Assembly (NCBI GenBank): GCA_030407315.1
Contig: JALQPE010000086.1
Span: 62,001 to 126,000, forward strand
Source of the DNA: Asparagopsis taxiformis
Lineage: Eukaryota; Rhodophyta; Florideophyceae; Bonnemaisoniales; Bonnemaisoniaceae
Reading direction: 5' to 3'
DNA length: 64,000 bases
The position numbers and the translations under genes are program-made. This document shows positions 1 through 7,973 of this stretch, piece by piece. Numbering within the stretch: the stretch's first letter is position 1; the number at the start of each line of letters is the position of its first letter. The notes under the pieces were generated by a model that worked only from the letters and a program-made list of their open reading frames with translations, ran no database searches and was not told the DNA's origin.

Positions 1-1664
1 ACGATTGGTGACGCCCATTCGCTGGACGCGGGTTCGATAACCCCTTCGTTGAGCATCTTCGTGATCTGCTCCTCGGCTATCGTACGTAGAGCCGGACCCT
101 GACGATAGGGCATTGAACGTATGGGCCGCGTGCCCGGTTCGAGTTCGATTCGATGCTCCGTAGCATTGATTTCGCCGAGGCGTCCGCTCGTCCACATTGA
201 CGAATGTGTAGCTAGCATCTCGTTGATGCGCTTTCGTAAATCCTCGTCGTCGAGGTGCGACAAATCGATTGTCGACTGCCAATCCGTGGCGGGGTCGTTC
301 CCCTTTTCGTTGACCAACGGGTCTGGCGTTGCGTCGCCCAACCCGTTCGTAGTTGTCCGCGTCGTCGCGTCGACTAGCGGTAGGTTCAAAACCTTCGCGA
401 GGGCTTCGCCGCCCTCACGCTTGAGTGGGACGATTCCCAACGGGGAGCGTACCGCGTACGCAATCGTCGCGCCTTTCGGCAATTCGCGGTCCTTCTTCGT
501 GAAGTTCGACACGATAATAGAGAACGTCTCTCTCGGTCCTACGTCGACCACTCCGTTGGCTATGCGCAGCCCATGCCGGAATTGCACCGACGCTTTCGGC
601 TCGAGGAACACGAGTCCGGTCGCATCCGTCGTCACGTTGACGGTCCGCTGCGACATCGCCGGTACACGCGTGTACTTCGTCAGGCGAACCGAGAACGTTC
701 GGCTCGGCCTATTCGAGGCCGCGTTACGCTCGCGGCGTCTCGGGTGTTCCACGTTTGGATTCGTCTCTTCCCCCTCCTCGTACGGAGTCGTCGTATCGCC
801 CTCCGCGATAATGGGTATCGTATCCCCCCGATGGAGGTCGATTGTCTGCGCTCGACAGCGTATAGCATCGACATGCTTCGACATGAACGACGTACCCATT
901 ATAACGGGAACAGCCAGCGTGTTGGCTACGAAGAATTTTACGCGGAACAGCGAGTTCCCCAACCTGACACGAAGCAGGATGGCGCCTTCGATAGGCAAAC
1001 GTCGCCCGTTGGCGTCTCCGAGCTTCGGCAGCTCTTCGTCACGTAGACAGCGGTCGACCCAGTCGTAGGGTAGTAAACTTGTTCGTATCAAGTTGTAGCC
1101 GCTGCACGTATCCATCGCGATGGTAATCGCCCTCATCACGTTGAGGTCTAGTCCGATCGTTCCGGACACGATATAATGCTTCGACGCAAGTAGGCACGTA
1201 TGCCCGTCGAGGACCAACGGTTCGGTCCTGACCGGCGCGCGGTCTACGTCTTCGTTAGCGGTTCGTCGCTTCGTCGTGTGAGCCCGTATGGCTTCTTTTG
1301 CGTCGACACGCTTCGTATAAGCCGCGTGTTTGGCTTTCTCGCGCTCGGAAGCGTCGTGCTTCCGGGTAGCGCGTCTCGCTCGTCTGCGAGGCTTCCTCTT
1401 CGTGTGAGGTTCGTTCGTCCCGTCGGACTTCGTTTCTTCCCCCACGTCGGGTGTCGTGTGACTCGAGTTGGCCTTCGCGGCCGTGAGCTTTACGTAACTC
1501 TCGTTCGTCGGTGAGCCTGCGGAGGACCAATCATCGACGTCGGTCGTCCCCCTTTTACGTAAGGGTTCAGGCGATGTGGGTGGCTCGTGGCCTACATCGC
1601 CTGGTCGTTTCCCGGCGCGGGGCCGTTCGACACGTCGTCGTCGTGAGCCCACGAAGCTCGTTCG
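1..1664 (-). CDS. pol: Ty3/gypsy-like Pol: protease and start of reverse transcriptase (partial)
   Basis: Open frame on the minus strand in the -1 frame relative to gag. It is closed upstream by a stop at 1665-1667 and runs off the left edge, so most of reverse transcriptase, RNase H and integrase lie outside the window. Reading from the frameshift site near 1607 gives a basic linker of about 150 residues. A retropepsin-like domain follows, with an active-site block IAMDTCSGYNLI (Asp codon 1110-1112) and a later flap-side VPVIMGTSF. The frame ends with the conserved start of a gypsy reverse transcriptase: HRIELEPGTRPIR near 165-130, then EGVIEPASSEWASP at the edge. No in-frame stop is seen. 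It has no sensible ATG of its own, so expression as a Gag-Pol frameshift product is inferred. The protease triad reads D-T-C rather than D-T/S-G. Confidence 0.85.
1568..1613 (-). promoter_or_regulatory. Programmed -1 frameshift signal between gag and pol
   Basis: The minus strand reads G GGA AAC in the gag frame at 1613-1607, four codons before the gag stop TAG (1594-1592). This matches the X XXY YYZ slippery pattern known from retroviral gag-pro junctions. After a 3-nt spacer comes a perfect 10-bp inverted repeat (1594-1603 with 1568-1577) enclosing 16 nt. Slipping back one base on AAC enters exactly the open pol frame. The frames overlap only from 1592 to 1664, and the heptamer is inside that overlap. 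The spacer is shorter than the usual 5-9 nt, so the lower base pairs may have to open or a pseudoknot may form. Confidence 0.75.
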
Positions 1665-3997
1665 TCATCGTGACTCGTTTCCACCTCGAGTGGTGTTTCG
1701 TCAGCGGAGGTCGTCACGTAGACTCCGCTGCGGCCATTACGCTGGCCATTTCGTTCGTTCGCCCACGGGCGGGGGTCACGTCGGTCATTACGAAAGTCTC
1801 CGCGGCGCCTGTCGAAGGGCCTTCCCCCGTCACGATTGGGGTTTCGGAGTATCGTAGGCGGCGTGCCGTACCTCCGCGGGGTCACGTTCCCTCGCTCATC
1901 AGGTCGTTCCTGGTGACGCTTGGCCATTCGTTGGCGGAAGTACTCAGCCTGACGTGGGTTGCTCTTCACGTGGAAGAGGTAGTACTTGTACGCGAAAAAG
2001 ATCCGTTGATCTGGCGTCAGACGCGGACACGTAAACGTCGAGTGGCCATCTTCGCGGCATGACCAACACGACAGCGTCCAGTAATCATTCGGGATTACGG
2101 AGTGCGCCAATTGCGTCTGCTCGCTCGTGAGCTTCGGCACGTCCTCGCATGGACGGTTCAATCGAGCTTCGAGCTCGTCCGGCTTTTCGTTTGCCGTTTT
2201 CGTATCGTTGGGCGGCGGCCCGTTCGTGAAGAGGATCGCCTCCAAATTCTCGGCAACGTGAGCCGCAGCGAGCGACACGTCGTCATCGTCCCTCGCGGGG
2301 ATGTTCGGGTTACCATCGTGGTAACTGGGCTCGCTAGCCCGTTCATTACGTAAGTACGCGGACTCATCGTAGTCCGCGAACTTCCTCGACTCGTGGTCGG
2401 AAATAGCCAACGTAGGCTTCACCGGAAACCGCACTTTCGGTTTCGCGGCTGACGCGACAGCTGCCGTACGTGCACGGAAGGTCGTTCCTTCGGCCGTCGC
2501 CAATCGTCTCACAACGGTGAGGTCGTTCCTCTCTCGTTCGGGGAGTGACCGGAGTCGTTCCGTCACGGCTGCCCGCGTCGAGGGCAGCAAACCACGCACG
2601 TAGTGGTGAACGAGGAGTCGATCCGTAAACACGTAGTTACACGCCCGCGTGGCGGTGTCGAGTCTATCAGCGTACTGATTCTCGTCCTCGTTAGGACTCT
2701 GCGTGATCATCGTGACCTTTTCGTAGGCCTCCTGCAGCACGTCGTCTTGCAGGTATCGTTTGATCAACGCGTTGATTACGTGAGGCCACGAGAACCTCTT
2801 CGTCGGATCAGTCGTGATCACGCCAGTCGTACACTGGGAATCGTAGAACCGTCGGGCGTCCCCGTCGAGGAAGAAGTGCAGCGCACGTACTGCCACTCCC
2901 TCGCACACTCCGAGTGTGCTGAACCCATCACGTATTTGGGCGAGGAATCCGAGTAACGTAATCGGATTCCGGCCGGAGAACGGCTTTAACGTAGGGAAAA
3001 GCCCCTCCAGCTCACGTTTGAGCTTATGTACGCTTTGACTCTCGTTCACGTAGAGATGTTCACGTACATCGTTAAGTCGGTACATGCGGTACGATACCAC
3101 GTTCGCAAATGCGTCGAGCATTGTCGTGTGCTCTGCCAACGCGTGGCAAACGGGTCCGAGGGCGTTCCCTGGTAAGCGTACCGCGTCGGCACGTTCGTTT
3201 TCGTGGACTCGCGTGTCCGTCGTGCCGAACGTACCCAGCCACGGAATGTACGTCTCACGTGGCGGGGGAGCTCTCGTATCGAATTGCGCAGCTCGTGCTG
3301 CGTCCGCCGACCGCGCGTGGTCTGGCGTATCGTTAAAACGTAATTGCCTTCGTGGCGTCTCGTTGGGGTTGGCGATGGCTCGTTGCACTGTCGCCCCCCT
3401 TCCGTACGTTGTCGGGGTCGTCGGACCGGGTGTTGGTGGGTATCCTCCCGGAACGGCCGGGGAGGATTGCGAGTTATAGGCGCGCGAGCCTTGTTCGTAA
3501 TTCGGATCGCTTCCGCTCGGCGGAGCGGAACGTCCGGCGACGATTTCGTTGAATACTACGACAAACGAGTCGAGTCTTCCCTCCACGGCGGAGAGGCGGT
3601 TTCGTAAGTCTTCGTTTTCCCGTTCGAGGGTCGCTGAGCGTTCACGTAACGCACGAGCTTCGCGCTCCGAGACTCCGAGTCTCTGCCTTACGGCTTCGTC
3701 GACGGCCGCGTCGCTCGCCCTTTCGATGTGACCTCGAAGGTCTTCGTACACTACGCGTAGTGCCGTGGGAGTCACGTTCCCTTCGTTGAGCTGACCGCGC
3801 GTTGCGGGGTCCATACTCACGGACTCAAACGGGCTTACCGTACGTGGTAGCTGGCCGATCGCCTCGATATCCGGCGGGATAGATCGATCAGTCGCGAAGA
3901 TCGCTTCTGCTGACAAGGCCACGTCGGCTTCGGCGTCCGCTGACGTTGGCAACGGTTGCCTGGGCGACGCGCTGGAATTCGACACAGCGTAATTCAT
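1592..3997 (-). CDS. gag: Retrotransposon Gag polyprotein with CCHC zinc knuckle
   Basis: A frame of 801 residues from the ATG at 3995-3997. The frame is open further upstream, to about 4081, but only through a non-ATG codon. The N-terminal half is acidic and Ser/Pro-rich, with a coiled-coil-like stretch. The middle contains a capsid-like Retrotrans_gag region (LKPFSGRNPITLLGFLAQI through HYVRGLLPSTRAAVTERL, roughly residues 345-485). A zinc knuckle CWSCREDGHSTFTC (C-x2-C-x4-H-x4-C) sits near residue 643. The C-terminus is Arg/Asn/Gly-rich, as expected for nucleic-acid binding. The frame is undamaged over 2.4 kb and rich in CpG, so the copy appears young. It lies 86 nt downstream of a primer-binding site, and its last codons hold the frameshift heptamer. 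Family assignment to Ty3/gypsy rests on the adjoining protease and reverse transcriptase. Confidence 0.88.
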   Translation of the reverse strand: MNYAVSNSSASPRQPLPTSADAEADVALSAEAIFATDRSIPPDIEAIGQLPRTVSPFESVSMDPATRGQLNEGNVTPTALRVVYEDLRGHIERASDAAVDEAVRQRLGVSEREARALRERSATLERENEDLRNRLSAVEGRLDSFVVVFNEIVAGRSAPPSGSDPNYEQGSRAYNSQSSPAVPGGYPPTPGPTTPTTYGRGATVQRAIANPNETPRRQLRFNDTPDHARSADAARAAQFDTRAPPPRETYIPWLGTFGTTDTRVHENERADAVRLPGNALGPVCHALAEHTTMLDAFANVVSYRMYRLNDVREHLYVNESQSVHKLKRELEGLFPTLKPFSGRNPITLLGFLAQIRDGFSTLGVCEGVAVRALHFFLDGDARRFYDSQCTTGVITTDPTKRFSWPHVINALIKRYLQDDVLQEAYEKVTMITQSPNEDENQYADRLDTATRACNYVFTDRLLVHHYVRGLLPSTRAAVTERLRSLPERERNDLTVVRRLATAEGTTFRARTAAVASAAKPKVRFPVKPTLAISDHESRKFADYDESAYLRNERASEPSYHDGNPNIPARDDDDVSLAAAHVAENLEAILFTNGPPPNDTKTANEKPDELEARLNRPCEDVPKLTSEQTQLAHSVIPNDYWTLSCWSCREDGHSTFTCPRLTPDQRIFFAYKYYLFHVKSNPRQAEYFRQRMAKRHQERPDERGNVTPRRYGTPPTILRNPNRDGGRPFDRRRGDFRNDRRDPRPWANERNGQRNGRSGVYVTTSADETPLEVETSHDDERASWAHDDDVSNGPAPGNDQAM

Positions 3998-4082
3998 AGA
4001 CCGTCGTCTGTAGCGTAGCACGTAGCTTTTCGTTAACGTAAAAGAGCTCAACCTCGTTGGTTGTCGTAATGCTCGTAGCAAC

Positions 4083-4100
4083 TTCTAGGTCGAGAGACCA
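4083..4100 (-). other. Primer-binding site, element 1
   Basis: The 18 nt on the minus strand begin TGG and are complementary to a tRNA 3' end finishing in CCA. They lie 86 nt upstream of the gag ATG. One base separates them from a TG dinucleotide (read on the plus strand) that would be the LTR edge. The identical 18-mer recurs at 5311-5328 in a second element. The implied tRNA has acceptor 3' strand TCGAGAG, discriminator A and a C1-G72 pair. That pair is the hallmark of eukaryotic tRNA-Tyr, so the tyrosine primer is an inference. Confidence 0.7.
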
Positions 4101-4101
4101 G

Positions 4102-4541
4102 TGTGGAACGATAGTTCGTTAGACGTAGTAGCTGGTACGAGCCAGTGGACACGCTGTCCTTACGAAACGAAACGAGCAGTCCACCCGCTGGTGTTTGACT
4201 GTATTGTTAGAACGGTAGAAGGTAGAGTGGTTAGCGAGTAGACACGAGCGTCACGACGCAACAATCCACGCGAGGATTACGTTAGCACACGAGGTGGTAC
4301 GTCACCGGAGGCGCTCTCGACCAAGCCCGGAGGCACTACACGCAATCAGCCTTACGTGCGGCGATGGGTAGGGAGTACGCAGCTCGACGGAGACGAAGCC
4401 TCGTTAGGCAAAACGTAAACGTAAACGTAGAAGTCAGTCGTAGACTAGAGCCGTTGCTCGATCGTTGTCTTGTCCCCTTTCCCTCCCGGCACGATGCCAA
4501 TACCTATATGGCCACGATGGCATCGCTTTACAGTGTAAACA
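4102..4541 (-). repeat. Probable 5' LTR of element 1 (outer edge uncertain)
   Basis: The inner edge is well placed: TGTGGAACG starts one base after the primer-binding site. The outer edge is a guess at the ACA ending at 4541, next to the 13-bp palindrome TTTACAGTGTAAA (4528-4540). That would give a TGT...ACA element of about 440 bp. The stretch has no long minus-strand frame and carries an AAACGT triplication near 4414-4430. The other LTR is outside the window, so neither length nor identity can be checked here. Confidence 0.45.
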
Positions 4542-5142
4542 CTGCTCGTAACGTCCCCGAATGGGAAGGGACCTTGTGGGTCACACGTAGGGACCCGTTG
4601 GTCCGTTGGCCGTTGCCAATACGTTCGTTGCACACGTGTGCAGGTTGCGCGCGCGCATGCGCCAGCAATGTTCGTTCATTGCTGTCGCCGGTCGTATCCG
4701 GCGAAATTCGAATTCCGCGGAAAACGTAAATATTTGCAATTTCGGAATTGCCACGTATACTACACTCGAGCTTCCGCGCACCGCGCTTGCTTTTCGATTC
4801 GAGTTTTGGCTTGACATCAGTGTGTACCACACCATTGTTTATCTCCAAGGCTGAAAGCCGGTCAGAAACACGAGTGAACCGCATGTCCATTTCTTGGGCA
4901 AGGTTGTTACGACCTTCGAGGAGTTGGTTGACATCTTGTCGGAGCTCACGTATGTCTTTGTTGGCATCACTGCCTGGCTTGCGGGCTTCGAGAACGGTAA
5001 GGCGACCGGCCAGCTCGTTGATGACCGCAAAGGAATTACTCCGAATTGCTTCCAGTTCCTGGTTCAGCTTCTCAAATTCAGAAGCAAATATCTCCAGAAC
5101 TTCATCGCGAAGGTTCTCGTTCATCTCATGACACTTCGCCAT
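4542..5142 (-). pseudogene. Truncated Gag-like N-terminus of a second retroelement
   Basis: The minus-strand frame starts at ATG 5140-5142 (MAKCHEMNENLRDEVLEIF) and runs about 200 residues to a stop at 4528. The first 95 residues are a strongly helical coiled coil with heptad Leu/Ile spacing (EFEKLNQELEAI, then RLTVLEARK, then RELRQDVNQLLEG). After that the sequence loses coding character and runs into the probable LTR of element 1. It lies 168 nt downstream of a primer-binding site identical to that of element 1, the expected position for a gag start. I read it as the 5' part of a related element cut by insertion of element 1. The coiled coil alone does not prove Gag. Confidence 0.5.
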
Positions 5143-5310
5143 TGTGGCTAGTTCTGGACTACGGGCTGGTTCAGCCGCGGATCCCAAAGCATCGTTCCGA
5201 GCTTCCAGTTTTCCAGTCGTCGAACCGACAGCAGATCCTGCTCGTGTCGAGGCTTTCGACGTTCCGGCCTGGGCGGAACCATCTTGAGTATCAGATGAAC
5301 TTGGTCAAGA

Positions 5311-5328
5311 TTCTAGGTCGAGAGACCA
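5311..5328 (-). other. Primer-binding site, element 2
   Basis: Eighteen bases identical to 4083-4100, again with a single base before a plus-strand TGT (5330), and upstream of a Gag-like coiled-coil frame. The repeated geometry (18-mer, one base, TGT) is what makes both sites credible. Confidence 0.65.
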
Positions 5329-5329
5329 A

Positions 5330-6478
5330 TGTAGTGCAATGCCCGAGCTGTCGATTCGACTTAGGGTAGTGAGCCGATTCGGCTAAGCACCGCGAGGTGT
5401 TCGAGCCCTCCTGTCTCGGTAGTCAAGCTCAGGTTAGAGGTGGTAGAGCTAAGGCGGATCGCCTGCTTGACTGTGGGTTGTAAGGCCACACAGACGATAC
5501 GTCGAGAATCTTGGTTCAAGTGATACTGCTATGCAGGTGAGAGGTTGGCTTGTCAGGCCAACCCTAAAGAGGTATAAGGGATGGCGCAACACTGGATCAG
5601 TGGTACACTGAAGCGGTAGTGTGTGACGGTGATACACCGGATGTCAACTGACACTTAGTGTGTGAGGGGAGTGACCAACGGTCGAGAAGGAGAAGAAGGG
5701 GAGCTGATACAGCGTGAATGGTGGTCCACCAAGTAGGCGAGGGTACCAGGTAGGGGGAAAAGGGTGAGAGGGCACGTGTACCACTGGTGGCACGTGCAGG
5801 GAAGAGACCCTGAAAGGGTAGAGGAGAAGCTGGTACAGCGAGACGGCGATGCCGGAGGCGCTGATACAGCGGCAAGAGTAAGGCCTGACTTGTGCCACGC
5901 ACTATAGCCACAGGCGGAGTAGGCAAACAGTTACTGCGATCCGCAGGATGGGAGCGAAGCGACACGATCAGGTCCGGTGGTACACCAAGAGGCTGAAGAC
6001 TCCTGATAGAGGGGCACGCGCGCCACAGGCTGCGCGTGGTAAGGGATAATGCTGATACAGCGGGTGGAGTGCCAAGGGCAAACGCTGGATCAGCGACGAA
6101 CGGGTACCGGAAGGGTGCCAAGTACTATAGCCAAGGGAGAAGCAGGCTGACTCAGACGGCGAAACGCACCTTGGGAGCAAAATGACAACCGAACTTCCGG
6201 TGACTTTACAATCGAAGAACTGGGCGATCCGCCGTCGAATAAATACTATGTTACAGAACGGTGGTCAGCCCTAAGTGAACTTCTACGGTTGTCAGTGGAT
6301 AGGCTAAATACTGGTACAGTAGGGCGGTCGGAAAAACCCTAAGTGGCCGGGGCGACCGGTGTGGTAAACCCACTGTTAGTGTAGTATACAACAGTTAGTG
6401 CTGGTGTAAAACTTCAGTGTACCACTGAGTCCAAGTGTACTGCGTTCAGTGATTCACTGTGGACGGGTAAAGAATCCA
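5330..6478. repeat. Hairpin-rich non-coding region, probably LTR of element 2
   Basis: It begins at the TGT beside the second primer-binding site and ends at a sharp change to AT-rich DNA near 6480. I counted about 22 perfect inverted repeats with 4-6-bp stems and 3-nt loops between 5350 and 6459. Examples are CAGTG-GTA-CACTG inside 5597-5611, CGGTG-ATA-CACCG 5627-5639, CGCTG-ATA-CAGCG 5859-5871, CGCTG-GAT-CAGCG 6083-6095 and CAGTG-ATT-CACTG 6447-6459. Stem sequences differ but always pair, and loops are nearly always GTA, ATA, GAT, ATT or ATC. Longer stems occur at 5543-5563 (7 bp) and 5772-5797 (7 bp with a nested hairpin). No convincing gene is seen: the 174-codon minus-strand frame here is Ser/Pro/Leu-rich and tracks the repeats. 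The right boundary as an LTR end is not established. Confidence 0.5.
5892..6133 (+). repeat. Pair of near-identical 19-bp repeats inside the hairpin region
   Basis: GTGCCACGCACTATAGCCA at 5892-5910 and GTGCCAAGTACTATAGCCA at 6115-6133 match at 16 of 19 positions. Both contain ACTATAGCCA, and both are followed by a purine-rich stretch ending in AGGC. The region may have grown by duplication of blocks that include the hairpins. Confidence 0.5.
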
Positions 6479-6649
6479 AAATGTGGTGGGAATTAAAGTT
6501 TCAAAAATATATGCAAAATATTTGGTGTTTCACCGTACAAGGCGGTTCGCCACGTGGCATTGCACCACAATCATCTTCCACTGCCTATTGGGACTTCAGC
6601 CATTCATTTGAATGGATACATCAGACATGTTGCATTCCACGCCACTGTA

Positions 6650-7113
6650 TATCAAAATTGGCTCATCATTTCACAGGGCTTTTGCAGAGCATTAACAATC
6701 TTATTCATTGCACATTCTTGTGGCGTGATTAGATCTGCTTTTTCAGTCTCATTCCATTCACTCCATATCTCTCTGGCTTTATCTTCTCTTTCTCACACAT
6801 GGCCTTCTGCATCGCCTTCGGGTGCCTTGACACTGCAGAGACGCATTGCAGTCACCTTGATACCGTCAGCCAGCTCCCACCCAGCCTCGATTGATGTCAT
6901 CACTCGCTTATTGCCTCTCTCCTTAATGACTTGAATCACAGTTCCGGATATCATCTTTGTCTTCCATCCGGCGCTATACATCATGCGGCGCAGGGAGATA
7001 GATGTCAGTTTTCTGGTAGGGGCGAGGACCTTGTTTCCGACAACTTGGCTACAATCATGATGTAGTTTGTTGACGGGAGGATTGAAATTGCAGTGTTCAC
7101 TCTGCCCTTCCAT
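6650..7113 (-). pseudogene. Unrecognised coding remnant, possibly transposon-derived
   Basis: The minus-strand frame starts at ATG 7111-7113. About 105 residues have ordinary protein composition, with no low-complexity runs (for example RKLTSISLRRMMYSAGWK and KERGNKRVMTSIEAGWEL). It stops at a TGA near 6794, but the same frame then continues with protein-like sequence (REIWSEWNETEKADLITPQ, NKIVNALQKPCEMM) before further stops near 6655. This suggests a decayed gene rather than chance. I do not recognise the family. The position between retroelement DNA and the gene island suggests a mobile-element origin, which is only context. Confidence 0.3.
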
Positions 7114-7880
7114 ATCATTGATCTGCTGGGGAGGTATGTAGTGGAGAAATTGAAACTATTGGTAAATTTTTTCAATTTAAATTACGATGGTAAAATGTGG
7201 CCTAATCTGAGGCCATTTGTCCGATAGAAACTGATACCGAGGATATAACACAAAGGCCACGTTTGGCCTGCCCCTTCAAAACACATTCGTACACCGATAA
7301 TAACAGCAACGAACGAGAAAGTACCAGTGTGCGATGCTCGAAGGAGTGGACAACAGACGTTACTTTATTACACCTGTGAGACGGTTACAATTTGCCGAGC
7401 ATACGGTGCCTGAAATGTCGAATTTCTTTGATTTCTGTTTATTATTGAGGAGTGCACTGCACCACAGTGCTACTATCTGGAGATGTGCGGAATTATGAAT
7501 GCATACAACCATTAGATTACACAGATTACAGCACTGGTGCTGTTGCCGATAACGGCTTATATTTGCGTTGTTTGATATAAGATGAACCAGTTTGTTATAT
7601 ATAGTTACGCTGAACAGGTGGTGTGGAACAAATCGTCCATCTTGTATTGGTAGCCTACTGCGTGTCTGATGCGCCAGAGCGCAGAGGAATCACACGTCCA
7701 GTTGGACAGCGACACGTCGTCATAAGGCCAGTTGGTAATCAAACTGCCATGGAAAAGTCGACAATTTCAACACGAAAAACAATTGTTGAGGTGGAACTTC
7801 TGGATGCACGCAGGCGTCGAGCTCGAGACGTTAAATATACCGACAGCGTGCACATATGATTCGATAGTCGAATCAGATGC
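7114..7880. other. Non-coding stretch upstream of the gamma-glutamyltransferase gene
   Basis: AT-rich, without a supportable frame. A TATATATAG run lies at 7596-7604, some 280-370 bp before the candidate start codons, which is rather far for a core promoter. The short plus-strand frames at 7623-7859 and 7732-8274 overlap the start of the real gene in other frames and look like chance. Confidence 0.4.
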
Positions 7881-7973
7881 ATGTCATGCAGCTACAACAA
7901 GCCAGCTCCATATAAGCATGCCACACATCATTCCATATCCGTACGCCCCATTACCGCTCCAATCAAACCACCA

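Noticed and set aside
121..1068. 315-codon plus-strand open frame
   Set aside because: It is the antisense shadow of the pol frame, whose translation contains protease and reverse-transcriptase motifs; the plus-strand product is Ser/Arg-rich without motifs.
1511..2353. Plus-strand frames opposite the gag C-terminus
   Set aside because: Composition is Arg/Val-rich mirror of gag codons; gag has a zinc knuckle and is the coding strand.
5372..5420. Possible tRNA or tRNA fragment (hairpin followed by GTTCGAGCCC)
   Set aside because: The T-arm-like string lacks a matching acceptor stem and D-arm at proper distance, and the hairpins continue as part of the array.
5597..6121. 174-codon minus-strand frame in the hairpin region
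   Set aside because: Ser/Pro/Leu-rich, and its words repeat wherever the hairpins repeat (LYQ from CTGGTACAG-like units). Reads as an effect of the repeats, not a protein.
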